Positions 9,112-17,990 of a stretch of 46,374 nt of DNA are shown piece after piece. The notes under the pieces are model-generated. The model saw only the letters and a program-made list of their open reading frames with translations, searched no databases and had not been told where the DNA came from. This DNA comes from UBA5399 sp964592125 (lineage in GTDB: Bacteria > Bacillota > Clostridia > Christensenellales > Christensenellaceae). A program made the translations under genes and the position numbers. How positions within the stretch are numbered: the stretch's first letter is position 1; every line of letters starts with the position of its first letter. Location: positions 1 to 46,374 of the forward strand of contig CAZQBV010000010.1 in the NCBI GenBank assembly GCA_964592125.1, read 5' to 3'.

Positions 9112-9175
9112 GTATCCCGCGTATCAGTGCCATCTTTTCTATCAACACTACACACACATGAAATACAATACTAGG

Positions 9176-9204
9176 AAAAAACGTCGGCTGGAACGGTGTT
9201 TTTT
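9176..9204. terminator. Hairpin with A/T-tract flanks, possibly bidirectional
   Basis: AAAAAACGTCG (9176-9186) pairs with CGGTGTTTTTT (9194-9204), 11 bp with two wobbles and a seven-base loop. The A-tract on one side and T-tract on the other would serve terminators in both directions. From 9205 to 9456 I see nothing I can support. Confidence 0.5.
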
Positions 9205-9456
9205 TGTGTAGTTCAGTGGCTGTTTTTCGAAAGATGAGCGGCTCTTCTCTTTTGTTCTTTTATCAATTTATACCAATCCCATTTAAAAATGTTTGCATTT
9301 TTATCCGCAAGGGACACTTCGGAATAGAGCGAAGCGCGTTTGAAATGAGTATTACACTTGCATAATCATTTGCATATTTGCTAAGAGGAGTCGAATGTTT
9401 TTGGTACTTTTGCTAATCAAAATGCTTTCCTACTAAGAGAAAGAAATTCGTAAGGT

Positions 9457-9567
9457 TTAAGGACTCTGCGCTTGTATTAGCTGCGCAAGCATTTGGGCAA
9501 GATCCGGCGATTGCTGTAACTGCTCAATCAACATCCGAAGATCCAGTTCTTGCCAGCGGTTGGGCAT
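9457..9567 (-). CDS. Possible small protein of 36 residues
   Basis: A short open frame begins at an ATG (9567) preceded by AAGGA at eight bases and ends with TAA at 9457. The product starts MPNRWQELDL and is rich in Leu and Gln, consistent with one amphipathic helix (LIEQLQQSPDLAQMLAQLIQ). I do not recognise it. It lies 53 bp downstream of the Crp/FNR-type gene on the same strand and could be its last operon gene. The reasonable ribosome binding site and helical pattern favour it, but it is short enough to be chance. Confidence 0.35.
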   Translation of the reverse strand: MPNRWQELDLRMLIEQLQQSPDLAQMLAQLIQAQSP

Positions 9568-9620
9568 TCTTTGAATCCTTGCGCACGCTATGTTATCCCG
9601 CTTTGTATGGCTCGATATTT

Positions 9621-10313
9621 CTATATGAAATCAAGCTTATGCGAGGTGTAAAGATTTGATAAATTTGCAAATTGTTCGCGGTTAACCGATATTTTGCCTT
9701 TCGCCAGTGAAATGTAGCCAAGATCGTGTAAGTACTTGATGCTCCTGTTCACTGTTCGTTCGCTAACCCTACAGTTTTCTGCTATGACGGGTCTAGTATC
9801 TTTTAATATAGACACTTCGTTATGCATCAGTTCTTCTTGGGTACTATCCATTATGTACATGCTGACAATGCCTATGGCATCGTTTCGCACATGCATGCAA
9901 ATGGCGCTGGCTGTATCGTATAATTTCTGTGCCAATGTATGATTTATATACATAGAAAACGAAGTATCGCTTGAAAGCCACTCTGAAAAGATGTTTTTTT
10001 TTATTTTGATTAATTGGCAATCGGCATATGCGCGAGCAGAAAAGGCAACTTTGTTTTTTGAGACGAGAAGCTCCATTTCTCCAATTAACTCACCTGGAGT
10101 GATAAATACTACACGGCTGGTTGCTCCGTCTATTGAAAGATTATATATTCCTATTTTGCCTTCACAAAGTAAGTAGGCGTTATCCAGATCTTGCCCTTGC
10201 TCTAAAAGATATTCGCCATTTTTCAGTTCCAACAACTCCAACTTGCGAGGGGATGCCTGCAGATGTAATTGTTTTAAATAATATTCTATTTTTTCATAGT
10301 TTTCATTTGACAT
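9621..10313 (-). CDS. Crp/FNR-family transcriptional regulator
   Basis: A 230-residue one-component regulator. An N-terminal cyclic-nucleotide-binding-type beta-roll (about residues 10-110, with PGELIGEMELL) is followed by a long dimer helix and a C-terminal winged helix-turn-helix (VSERTVNRSIKYLHDLGYI). The frame is open further upstream, but the ATG at 10313 (MSNENYEKI) has GGAGG at the right distance and the extra residues look like non-coding sequence. No iron-sulfur cysteine cluster of FNR type is seen, so the effector is unknown. It is divergent from the nucleoside salvage operon starting at 10548 and is the obvious candidate regulator of it; this is inferred from position. Confidence 0.9.
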   Translation of the reverse strand: MSNENYEKIEYYLKQLHLQASPRKLELLELKNGEYLLEQGQDLDNAYLLCEGKIGIYNLSIDGATSRVVFITPGELIGEMELLVSKNKVAFSARAYADCQLIKIKKNIFSEWLSSDTSFSMYINHTLAQKLYDTASAICMHVRNDAIGIVSMYIMDSTQEELMHNEVSILKDTRPVIAENCRVSERTVNRSIKYLHDLGYISLAKGKISVNREQFANLSNLYTSHKLDFI

Positions 10314-10359
10314 GTTTGCCTCCAAATTATCTGGACGAGGTTGTACTGTATAATTATTT

Positions 10360-10387
10360 ATTATGCCAGAAAAAAAATAAAAATCAA
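10360..10387 (-). promoter_or_regulatory. Promoter of the Crp/FNR-type regulator
   Basis: On the minus strand TTGATT and CATAAT are spaced by 16 bases, matching a housekeeping promoter. It lies about 45 bases upstream of the GGAGG site of the regulator gene. Confidence 0.5.
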
Positions 10388-10507
10388 ATCTTGTCATTTG
10401 GCATGGTATAGTACAGAAAAAAAGTAGAAAATAAAAGAAAAATAAACAAACACCCAAGTTATCAAGTGAATAGAGTTTGATTAACTAGAAAGTATGCAGT
10501 TTTAGTA

Positions 10508-10516
10508 TGCTATTTA
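10508..10516 (+). promoter_or_regulatory. Possible promoter of the nucleoside operon
   Basis: TGCTATTTA resembles an extended -10 box and lies 32 bases before the start codon at 10548, a fitting distance. A -35 is not clear, as expected for an activator-dependent promoter. A direct repeat AGTATGC occurs just upstream (about 10491 and 10504). Confidence 0.35.
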
Positions 10517-10547
10517 GATTTTTCGTAATATTACTCTGGGAGGAATT

Positions 10548-11600
10548 ATGTTACCAAGAGAAAGAGTTATGCGAGCACTGGAGCACCAAAATACAGATAG
10601 AGTACCTTTGGATTTTTGGGCGACTCCTGAAATGTGGGAGAAGTTACAAAAGCACTTTGGCACCACAAGCAAGACAGAAGTTTTGGAGCACCTTTGTGTG
10701 GATATAAGAGATTACAAACCGTTGTATGTTGGTGAACCCTGTAAGGTCTTGGAAGATGGTAGCTTTTTTGAACCCATGGGCACACACAGGCGTATTATAA
10801 AAAATGAATACAATTCTTATGATGAATATGCCAGTTTTCCTTTGGCCTATGCGCAGAGTGTAGAAGATTTGGAATGTTATCAGTGGTTTGATGCAGATGA
10901 CTATGATTATGCAGGTCTGAGCGATCAAATTGGCAATACACATAAAAATTATGCAATTAAAATGATGGTGGGCGGATTGTTTGAATTGGCTTGGGCGCTA
11001 AGAGGCTATGAACAATTTTTAATGGATATTGTGCTAAATCCGGAAATAGCACATTTCATAATGAAAAAAATAGCGGATTTTTATTGTGTATATATTGAAC
11101 GTGCTATGGAACATGCTGGAGAAAAAATAGATATTGTGTTTAGCTATGATGATATTGCCAGCCAACGTAGTATGTTGATGTCTACAGATATGTGGGAAAA
11201 AATGGTGAAGCCTTATCACATACAGATGAATCGTGTGATCAAGAAATACAACAAAAAAATACTTTATCATACCTGTGGGAATATTTATAAGAAGGACATA
11301 CTGGACGGATTGATCGAAATGGGGATAGATGTTTTGAATCCCATTCAAATGTGCGGTGATATGACATGGGAAGAACTTAAAGCACAGTATGGTGAACAAC
11401 TCTGCTTCCACGGTGGCGTGGACATACAAAAAGTTCTTCCTTTTTATACGGTTGATCAAATCAAAGCTGAAGTTGATCAATTGACTAGAATTATGGGACA
11501 GAATGGTGGCCTGATACTGGCAAGCACTCATTTTATACAAAATGACACACCTGTTGAAAATGTGATTGCTATGTATGGACAGGCAGCGGCATCTATCTGA
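10548..11600 (+). CDS. Uroporphyrinogen-decarboxylase-like (methyltransferase-type) protein
   Basis: A 350-residue TIM-barrel protein of the URO-D superfamily. Opening residues MLPRERVMRALEHQNTDRVP are typical of the MtaA/MtbA-like branch, which moves methyl groups to or from corrinoid or thiol carriers, rather than of haem-pathway HemE. The zinc-type motif is only partly kept: H241-x-C243 (YHTCG) is present, but the distal ligand, Cys in the second copy at 37195, is Ser326 here (LASTHFIQ). GGAGG precedes the ATG at four bases. It is the first gene of the nucleoside uptake operon, 26 bp before the ABC ATPase, and no haem genes are near. It probably acts on something linked to imported nucleosides; the reaction is unknown. 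Confidence 0.85.
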   Translation: MLPRERVMRALEHQNTDRVPLDFWATPEMWEKLQKHFGTTSKTEVLEHLCVDIRDYKPLYVGEPCKVLEDGSFFEPMGTHRRIIKNEYNSYDEYASFPLAYAQSVEDLECYQWFDADDYDYAGLSDQIGNTHKNYAIKMMVGGLFELAWALRGYEQFLMDIVLNPEIAHFIMKKIADFYCVYIERAMEHAGEKIDIVFSYDDIASQRSMLMSTDMWEKMVKPYHIQMNRVIKKYNKKILYHTCGNIYKKDILDGLIEMGIDVLNPIQMCGDMTWEELKAQYGEQLCFHGGVDIQKVLPFYTVDQIKAEVDQLTRIMGQNGGLILASTHFIQNDTPVENVIAMYGQAAASI

Positions 11601-11626
11601 TGGCAATATAGGGAAAGGAGAAAGTG

Positions 11627-13150
11627 ATGGAAGAACAATATGCGGTGATGATGCAAGACATTACCAAAAGATTTGGCGATTTTTGTGCTCTTGATCAAGT
11701 GAATCTTTCCATCCGTAAAGGCAGCATTCATGCCATATTGGGCGAAAATGGTGCTGGAAAAACGACTCTGATGAATATACTATATGGTCTCTATCATTCT
11801 GATAGTGGCAAGATTAGTATATATGGTAAAAAACAGGAGCTTAGAACACCAAAAGATGCCATAGAACTGGGCATTGGTATGGTGCATCAGCATTTTATGC
11901 TGGTTGAAAATTACACAGTATTGCAGAACATTATTTTGGGTGATGAAAAAGTTGGTTTTTTGGGAAAGATTGATTATAAGACCGCACGCAAGGAACTGGA
12001 GCAGCTGATTAAAGAATATAACTTCCACGTTGATTTGAATCAAAAAGTGCAAGACATCACAGTGGGCATGCAACAACGTGTAGAGATCATAAAAGCATTG
12101 TATAGAGGCGCAGAGATACTGATACTGGACGAACCTACCTCTGTACTGACACCACAGGAAATTGATGAGCTGCTGGAGATCATGAAAAATATGGTAGCAC
12201 ATGGAAAAACAGTGGTCATTATCACACACAAATTGGTAGAGATTATGAATGCGGCTGATTACTGTACTGTGATTCGAAAAGGCCAGAATGTAAGTGAAGT
12301 GAAAATAAGCGAATCCAGCGAACAAAATCTTGCAGAGCTTATGGTGGGGCATGCTGTTAATTTTTCGGTGGAAAAGAAACCTTACCAACCGGGAGAAATG
12401 CTGCTGGAGATATGTGACCTAGTGGTGGAAGATGACCGGAAAATTGTGAAGGTAAATGGATTGACGCTTGAACTGCGGGCGGGTGAAATATTGGGACTGG
12501 CAGGGGTGGACGGAAACGGACAGCAGGAATTGTTTGAAGCCATTGCATCTCTCAGAAAGACCAAATCTGGCAGTGTCAAAATTAGGGGCAAGGAAATACA
12601 GAACAGCTCTCCTAAAAACATGATAGCAAGCGGCATCACTGTAATACCAGAAGATAGACAAAAAAGCGGACTGGTGATGGATTTTACAGTGGCGGAAAAT
12701 CTAGTCTTAGAAAATGTGGGGAACGCTCCTTATTCCAAATATGGCTTATTAAATTGGAAAGAGATTTATAGCCATGCAAGTAAACTGACAGCAGAGTATG
12801 ATGTTAGGCCCGAGCACTCTGAAAAAATACGAGCAGGTGCACTTTCGGGTGGCAATCAACAAAAGGCGATTATTGCCAGAGAGATTTCGAATGATGGAGA
12901 TGTTCTGATAGCCATACAGCCTACGCGCGGACTGGATGTGGGAGCGATAGAGTTTGTACACAAGGTAATTGTGGATCAACGAGACAAGGGCAAAGGCGTT
13001 CTGCTTATTTCGCTGGAACTGGATGAAGTTTTGAAATTGTCTGATCGTGTGGCTGTTATTTACAATGGAAAAATTCAAGGCATATTGCAAGCCAATGAAG
13101 CCGATGAATTGCGGGTTGGCGTTTTAATGGCAGGGGGTGAACATCATTAA
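11627..13150 (+). CDS. Nucleoside ABC transporter ATPase (double domain)
   Basis: A 507-residue protein with two ABC ATPase domains in tandem, the layout of the sugar/nucleoside (CUT2, NupO/YufO) class. The first domain shows Walker A GENGAGKTT near residue 40, a signature region with VGMQQRVEIIKAL, and ILDEPTSVL. The second shows VDGNGQQELF in place of a full Walker A, the signature LSGGNQQKAIIAREI, and IQPTRGLDVG instead of DEPT. A degenerate second site is normal for this class. The ATG at 11627 lies six bases after GGAG; a GTG three bases earlier is too close. With the two permeases and the BMP lipoprotein that follow it forms a nucleoside importer. Its end overlaps the next gene by 14 bp. 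Confidence 0.93.
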   Translation: MEEQYAVMMQDITKRFGDFCALDQVNLSIRKGSIHAILGENGAGKTTLMNILYGLYHSDSGKISIYGKKQELRTPKDAIELGIGMVHQHFMLVENYTVLQNIILGDEKVGFLGKIDYKTARKELEQLIKEYNFHVDLNQKVQDITVGMQQRVEIIKALYRGAEILILDEPTSVLTPQEIDELLEIMKNMVAHGKTVVIITHKLVEIMNAADYCTVIRKGQNVSEVKISESSEQNLAELMVGHAVNFSVEKKPYQPGEMLLEICDLVVEDDRKIVKVNGLTLELRAGEILGLAGVDGNGQQELFEAIASLRKTKSGSVKIRGKEIQNSSPKNMIASGITVIPEDRQKSGLVMDFTVAENLVLENVGNAPYSKYGLLNWKEIYSHASKLTAEYDVRPEHSEKIRAGALSGGNQQKAIIAREISNDGDVLIAIQPTRGLDVGAIEFVHKVIVDQRDKGKGVLLISLELDEVLKLSDRVAVIYNGKIQGILQANEADELRVGVLMAGGEHH

Positions 13151-14288
13151 GCGTAAATGGGAAACAGTGATCAGGAAACCTATCATAGGAATTTTTTTAG
13201 CGATAATCGTTGGGTTTGGAGTAGGCGCCATTATTCTAGCAGTAGCAGGATATGATCCGGGGCAGGCATATGCGGCTTTATTCAAAGGGGTTTTTTCCAA
13301 ACCAAAGTACTTTGCACAGGTAGTGATAAAAAGCACACCTATCATATTGACCGGTATCTCTTTTGTGGTTGCGTTTAAATCCGGATTGTTCAATATTGGG
13401 GCAGAAGGTCAGTATATTGCCGGTGCTTTGGCCGCAGTGATTGTTGGGAGTCAATTGTCGCTGCCGCCTGTGATGCACTTTCTTGTTGTAGTTCTTGCGG
13501 CAATGATAACCGCAGGCCTTGTAGGGGCGTTTATAGGGTGGTTAAAAGCAAGATTCCATGTACACGAGGTAATTTCTTGTGTCATGATCAATTGGATTAT
13601 GCTGTATTTAAGCAATTATTTGATTACTTTGGATTGGTTGAAAAAACCGGGAACAGAAGCCTCGTTTGAGGCGCAAACGACATCATGGTCGGTGATTGCC
13701 AACGGCTGGAAAACTTCTGAAGAGGGTGTAAAACAACTTGCGGGTAGCGATTCGCCATTTGCTGAAGTATTGCTAAAAACAGATTTGAATTATGGCATAT
13801 TCATTGCCATACTGGTGGGCATCCTAGTGTATCTATTGTACAAAAACTCTGTGAAGGGGTTTCAATTGCGTGCCGTTGGACTGAACCCGCATGCATCTCG
13901 TCTGGCAGGCATAGCGGTTAATAAAAATATTATACATGCCATGATGATCTCGGCAGCAATAGCGGGATTGGCAGGCGCGCTTACAATAACAGGTGTGATG
14001 CCACATCGGGTGACGCAGCTGGCCATGCATGAAGGCTATGGGTTTGCAGGAATTTCAGTTGCATTGATTGGCGGAGGTTCGCCGATAGGCAGTATATTCT
14101 CGGGCTTGTTTTATTCTATGCTTAGTTATGGTAGCGCATCCATACAGTCCGAAGTTGGCGCGGCAAGCGAAATTATGGATATTGTTGTAGGTGTCATCAT
14201 TTATATGATAGCGATTTCTTCTTTCATTGTGATGATACTGAACAAACGACTGAGTGATAAGGAAAGAAAGGCGGCAAAAAATGAGTAG
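13137..14288 (+). CDS. Nucleoside ABC transporter permease 1
   Basis: A 383-residue integral membrane protein of the BPD_transp_2 family with about nine or ten hydrophobic segments. Family landmarks are FNIGAEGQYIAGAL early and GLNPHASRLAGIAVNKN mid-protein, matching NupP/YufP-type permeases paired with BMP binding proteins. A hydrophilic stretch of about 50 residues (roughly 165-215) sits between membrane segments and probably lies outside. The start is a GTG at 13137 inside the end of the ATPase gene. An in-frame TAA lies just upstream, so no earlier start is possible. The GTG and the overlap suggest translational coupling. Confidence 0.92.
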   Translation: MNIIKRKWETVIRKPIIGIFLAIIVGFGVGAIILAVAGYDPGQAYAALFKGVFSKPKYFAQVVIKSTPIILTGISFVVAFKSGLFNIGAEGQYIAGALAAVIVGSQLSLPPVMHFLVVVLAAMITAGLVGAFIGWLKARFHVHEVISCVMINWIMLYLSNYLITLDWLKKPGTEASFEAQTTSWSVIANGWKTSEEGVKQLAGSDSPFAEVLLKTDLNYGIFIAILVGILVYLLYKNSVKGFQLRAVGLNPHASRLAGIAVNKNIIHAMMISAAIAGLAGALTITGVMPHRVTQLAMHEGYGFAGISVALIGGGSPIGSIFSGLFYSMLSYGSASIQSEVGAASEIMDIVVGVIIYMIAISSFIVMILNKRLSDKERKAAKNE

Positions 14289-15180
14289 CATAGGGATAGC
14301 GATCAGCATCACATTGATGTATGCAACACCGCTGATACTGGCAGCGTTAGGTGGCATTATTTCGGAACGTTCGGGTGTAACGAACATTGGAATAGAAGGC
14401 ATGATGACGATAGGTGCTTTCACAGGCGCGGCCGTGGGTTATTATTCTGCGAATCCTTGGATTGGTTTCCTGTGTGCGGCTTTGGCGGGCGGGCTGCTGG
14501 CATCTTTGCATGCAATTGCCTGCATCAAGTTCAATGCCAATCAGATCATTTCTGGTGTAGCGCTCAATTTGATTGGTTTGGGAGCTTCTTTGTTTCTTTG
14601 TAGGCTGCTTTTTGATGGTGTGACACAGACGCTGCCTGTCCCTGAAAAATTACCTAAGCTGGTGGACAATGGTGCGGGATTTAGCTTGGATGCTACTGTG
14701 CTGGTTGCATTAATACTGGTTATTGCTGTGTGGTTTTTCTTGTATCGAACGCGTGGTGGGTTGCGTTTGATGGCGGTTGGCGAACATCCGGCAGCTGCCG
14801 ACACTTTGGGTGTGAATGTATTTAAGGTGAGGTACATGGCTGTTATTGTTTCGGGATTGTTTGCCGGGTTGGGCGGTGCGGCGCGAACATTGGCTGTGGT
14901 ATCTAGCTTTTCGCCTATTGTTATATCGGGGCATGGCTATATTGCTTTGGCAGCTGTAATATTTGGCAGATGGCATCCGGTGGGTGCCTCGCTAGCCTGT
15001 GTGTTGTTTGGCTTTGCGCAATCTTTGGTGGTATTACTGGGTGGCGGTAGTATATCGGTACCTTCGCAGATTCTGGCCATGCTGCCATATATAATGACAA
15101 TAGCAATTTTAATGTTTATGCGTGGCAAAACAGCAGCACCAAAGGCGAGCGGGATACCATATATAAAGGGAATGCGTTAA
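14281..15180 (+). CDS. Nucleoside ABC transporter permease 2
   Basis: A 299-residue membrane protein of the same family as its neighbour and its partner in the heterodimeric channel (NupQ/YufQ-like). It carries TNIGIEGMMTIGAF near the N-terminus and MAVGEHPAAADTLGVNVFKVRY in the middle loop, the expected coupling region. The frame extends upstream, but ATG 14281 (MSSIGIAIS) gives the usual N-terminus and follows AAGGCGG. It overlaps the stop of permease 1 by eight bases (ATGAGTAG), so the pair is coupled. Several glycine-rich helices follow and the C-terminus is short and basic. Confidence 0.92.
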   Translation: MSSIGIAISITLMYATPLILAALGGIISERSGVTNIGIEGMMTIGAFTGAAVGYYSANPWIGFLCAALAGGLLASLHAIACIKFNANQIISGVALNLIGLGASLFLCRLLFDGVTQTLPVPEKLPKLVDNGAGFSLDATVLVALILVIAVWFFLYRTRGGLRLMAVGEHPAAADTLGVNVFKVRYMAVIVSGLFAGLGGAARTLAVVSSFSPIVISGHGYIALAAVIFGRWHPVGASLACVLFGFAQSLVVLLGGGSISVPSQILAMLPYIMTIAILMFMRGKTAAPKASGIPYIKGMR

Positions 15181-15197
15181 AAATGGAGAGACAACTT

Positions 15198-16511
15198 ATG
15201 AAAATGTATGAAATAATGAATAACAAAAGGCTGGGAAAAGCTTTGTCTCATCAGGATATTGCTTATGTAGTCAAAAATTTTACCAATGGAGAACTGCCGG
15301 ACTACCAGATGGCGGCACTGCTGATGGCGATTGCCATCAATGGCATGAATGACGATGAGATATTTGCATTGACTAAGGAGATGGTAGAATCTGGTGAAAT
15401 TGCAGATTTGTCCAAGATTCACGGCGCCAAAGTAGACAAACACAGCTCGGGTGGCGTGGGAGATAAAACAAGTCCTATTGTGGGTGCAATTGTTGCTTCG
15501 TGTGGTGTGCCCGTTGCCAAGATGTCTGGCAGAAGCTTAGGGTTTTCCGGAGGCACTGTGGACAAACTGGAATCCATACCCGGGTATAGTATTGATATTC
15601 CCAAGGAACGTTTTTTTGAAATTGTTAATACCGTGGGTGTTAGTTTGATTGGGCAGACAGGGAATCTTGCGCCGGCTGACAAAAAAATATATGCATTGCG
15701 AGATGTTACCGCAACAGTAGAAAGCATACCATTGATTGCTTCCAGCATTATGAGCAAAAAACTTGCGAGTGGTGCAGATGCTATTTTGTTGGATGTAAAA
15801 GTAGGGAACGGCGCATTCATGAAAGATGTGGAGACTGCTTCTGCACTTGCAAAAAAGATGGTGACAATTGGAAAAAAATTTGGTAAAAAAACCATTGCTG
15901 TATTGACGCAAATGAATAAACCGCTGGGCAAAAATATTGGTACAGCTTTGGAAGTAATAGAAATGGTACAGGTTCTTAAAAATGAAGAACGTGGAGAATT
16001 GGAAACGCTGTGTTTGGAACTGGCAACCAACATGATCTATCTGGCAGGGAAGGGCAGTGAAGAACAATGCCGTGCGATGGCAGAGGAGGCGCTTAGTAGT
16101 GGAAAGGCCTTTTTAAAATTTAGGGAGATGGTTGTTGCGCAGGATGGCGATATCTCTGTTATAGATGATACGCAATGCTTTGCACCGGCAAAGTATATAG
16201 AGCCTGTATTTGCCCAGAGGGATGGCTATGTTAGCTCTTTTCATACGGATCAGTGTGGCATGGCTTCTATGGTTTTGGGCGCAGGAAGAGAAAACAAGCA
16301 GTCGCAGATTGATTACACTGCGGGTGTTTGCTTGGCAGTGGAGTATGGAAGCAGCATAAAAAAAGGGGATGTACTTGCTTATATGCATACATCAGATCAA
16401 AAAAAATTGAAGGAAGCGGGAGAAATGCTTTTGGATGCCATTCAAATTTCGGATGTTAAACCAGAGCCTCTACCGTTGATTTATGAAAAGATTTCCAGTG
16501 AAGAGCTGTAA
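15198..16511 (+). CDS. pdp: Pyrimidine-nucleoside (thymidine) phosphorylase
   Basis: Splits uridine, thymidine or deoxyuridine with phosphate into base plus (deoxy)ribose 1-phosphate in the cytosol. The 437-residue length is normal. The phosphate-binding segment KHSSGGVGDKTS and the family signature SGRSLGFSGGTVDKLES are both intact, followed by the substrate-lobe motif ASSIMSKKLASGADAILLDVKVGNGAFM. The chosen start is the ATG at 15198 (MKMYEIMNNKRLGKALS), nine bases after GGAG and matching the family N-terminus; an ATG at 15183 lies inside the ribosome binding region. It follows the permease genes directly and gives the imported nucleosides their first catabolic step. DeoA and Pdp cannot be separated safely by eye; the Gram-positive context favours Pdp. 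Confidence 0.93.
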   Translation: MKMYEIMNNKRLGKALSHQDIAYVVKNFTNGELPDYQMAALLMAIAINGMNDDEIFALTKEMVESGEIADLSKIHGAKVDKHSSGGVGDKTSPIVGAIVASCGVPVAKMSGRSLGFSGGTVDKLESIPGYSIDIPKERFFEIVNTVGVSLIGQTGNLAPADKKIYALRDVTATVESIPLIASSIMSKKLASGADAILLDVKVGNGAFMKDVETASALAKKMVTIGKKFGKKTIAVLTQMNKPLGKNIGTALEVIEMVQVLKNEERGELETLCLELATNMIYLAGKGSEEQCRAMAEEALSSGKAFLKFREMVVAQDGDISVIDDTQCFAPAKYIEPVFAQRDGYVSSFHTDQCGMASMVLGAGRENKQSQIDYTAGVCLAVEYGSSIKKGDVLAYMHTSDQKKLKEAGEMLLDAIQISDVKPEPLPLIYEKISSEEL

Positions 16512-16612
16512 TGCTGCGGTTTGAACCAGCAAAAACAAAGTGCATTTTGGGCGCTGCAGCAGGAAGACATTGCTGCGGTGGTCGATATAAAATAATGAGG
16601 AGGCAAAAAAGA

Positions 16613-17761
16613 ATGAAAAAAATGCTCAGTTCGGTTATAGCAATTGTAATGATCCTGACACTGCTGGTGTCTGGTTGCTCTACACCGAAGGAAAATGCAA
16701 ACACAGAGTCTGCACAGGAAGCGACTGCGGAGACCGCAGCAGCAGAGGAAACTGCTGCTGAAGAACCAACGACGACAGAGGAAACACCAACAGAAGCAAA
16801 CGCCGAAACACCATCGGGCGATTTCGCCGTAGGTTTGGTGACGGATATTGGTGGTATCAATGACCAGTCTTTCAACCAGTCTGCATGGGAAGGTATGCAG
16901 AAATTGGAGAAAGAACTAGGCTATAAAATTAGTTTTCTAGAATCCGCTCAAGAAGCAGATTTTAGCTCCAATCTGGACAAATTGTCAGATGAAGATTTAA
17001 ATCTTATCTGGGGTATTGGATTTTTGATGACAGACGCCATGAAAAATGCGGCTACAATGAATCCAGATCAGCAATATGGTATCATCGACTCTTCTATTGA
17101 AGATCAGCCGGACAATTTGGCAAGTGTGCTTTTTAAAGCGCAGGAATCCTGCTTTTTGGTGGGATATATTGCAGGTCGTATGACTAAAACAGACCATGTT
17201 GGTTTGGTTGGCCCAATTAGAAACCCAATCATAGACCAGTTTGAATTTGGATTTAGAGGAGGCGTGGCCTATGCTGCAAAAGAAATGGGCAAGGAAATTA
17301 CAGTAGATGTACAGTACTGTGAAAGCTTTTCGGATGATGCAAAGGCAAAGGCGATTGCTACTGTGATGTATTCTGAAGATGCAGATATTGTGTTTGCTAT
17401 GGCTGGTGGTGCAGGGCTTGGCGTCATTGAAGCAGCAAAAGAAATGAACAAGTATGTGATTGGTGTGGATAGAGACCAAAACTATCTTGCACCAGATAAT
17501 GTGCTGACTTCGGCCATCAAGAAAGTAGATCAAGTAATATTTGATGTAACGAAAGAGGCGGCAAACGGTAATTTCAAAGGCGGCGAAGGCGTGTATTACG
17601 GACTGGCTGAAGGCGCGGTGGGCATTGCCCCAACTTCGGACAAGCTTGTTCCTGCTGATATATTGGCGGCAACTGATGAAGTAAAAGCCAAGATCATTGA
17701 CGGGACTATTATAGCGCCAGATAGTGAACAAGCGCTTAATGATATGATTGCAAAGTTTTAA
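16613..17761 (+). CDS. bmpA: BMP-family nucleoside-binding lipoprotein
   Basis: Extracellular ligand-binding protein of the nucleoside importer, 382 residues. The signal peptide ends in the lipobox VSGC with Cys22 as the lipidated residue. A Thr/Glu/Ala-rich linker (about residues 25-70) joins it to the BMP domain, which starts at FAVGLVTDIGGINDQSFNQSAW, as in PnrA/TmpC proteins that bind purine and pyrimidine nucleosides. Further family marks are DHVGLVGPI and AMAGGAGLGVIEAAK. The ATG at 16613 follows GAGGAGG; a longer frame from 16511 has no signal sequence at its start and is unlikely. It lies between the phosphorylase and the isomerase genes. Confidence 0.92.
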   Translation: MKKMLSSVIAIVMILTLLVSGCSTPKENANTESAQEATAETAAAEETAAEEPTTTEETPTEANAETPSGDFAVGLVTDIGGINDQSFNQSAWEGMQKLEKELGYKISFLESAQEADFSSNLDKLSDEDLNLIWGIGFLMTDAMKNAATMNPDQQYGIIDSSIEDQPDNLASVLFKAQESCFLVGYIAGRMTKTDHVGLVGPIRNPIIDQFEFGFRGGVAYAAKEMGKEITVDVQYCESFSDDAKAKAIATVMYSEDADIVFAMAGGAGLGVIEAAKEMNKYVIGVDRDQNYLAPDNVLTSAIKKVDQVIFDVTKEAANGNFKGGEGVYYGLAEGAVGIAPTSDKLVPADILAATDEVKAKIIDGTIIAPDSEQALNDMIAKF

Positions 17762-17769
17762 CGATATAA

Positions 17770-17985
17770 GATAAGGTGATGCCGTGGCGGCGGGTGTATG
17801 CAGGCGGATTGCCTGAACAGGTAAGAAGGTGTTGTGTGCCTCGCTGCCATTGGCGTTATAGTACTACTGGAAAGCAGTTTAAAGATGATGGCGGTACGAA
17901 ATGACCTACGCGTGGGGGAGCCACTGCCGTTTATTGTGCGGCAAATAATAAATACAACATTATTGCGTATAGGTAATACAGGAGG
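17770..17985 (+). ncRNA. Structured leader upstream of mtnA
   Basis: This gene-free stretch is richer in G and C than its flanks and folds well by eye. A 10-bp stem joins 17785-17794 (TGGCGGCGGG) to 17840-17849 and encloses a CAGGC/GCCTG hairpin (17801-17815). A second domain pairs 17890-17895 (GGCGGT) with 17923-17928. GTGGC at 17784-17788 could instead pair with GCCAC near 17920-17924, so two mutually exclusive folds exist. The mtnA ribosome binding site follows directly. It may be a riboswitch or a processed intercistronic RNA; I recognise no known class. Confidence 0.4.
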
Positions 17986-17990
17986 AAAGT

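Noticed and set aside
8864..9157. 97-residue minus-strand frame across the tRNA fragment
   Set aside because: It is the antisense translation of the tRNA-Arg fragment and flanks; 'NWIRTSGLPLRS'-like peptides are a well-known artefact of tRNA sequences.
10458..10500. FNR-type box (TTGAT-N4-ATCAA) in the divergent intergenic region
   Set aside because: ATCAA and TTGAT occur near 10464-10481, but with an 11-base gap and reversed order; they do not form a classical site.
10548..11600. HemE, uroporphyrinogen decarboxylase of haem synthesis
   Set aside because: The zinc-type H-x-C motif and the transport operon context point to the methyltransferase-like branch, and no haem genes are near; the same holds for the copy at 37195.
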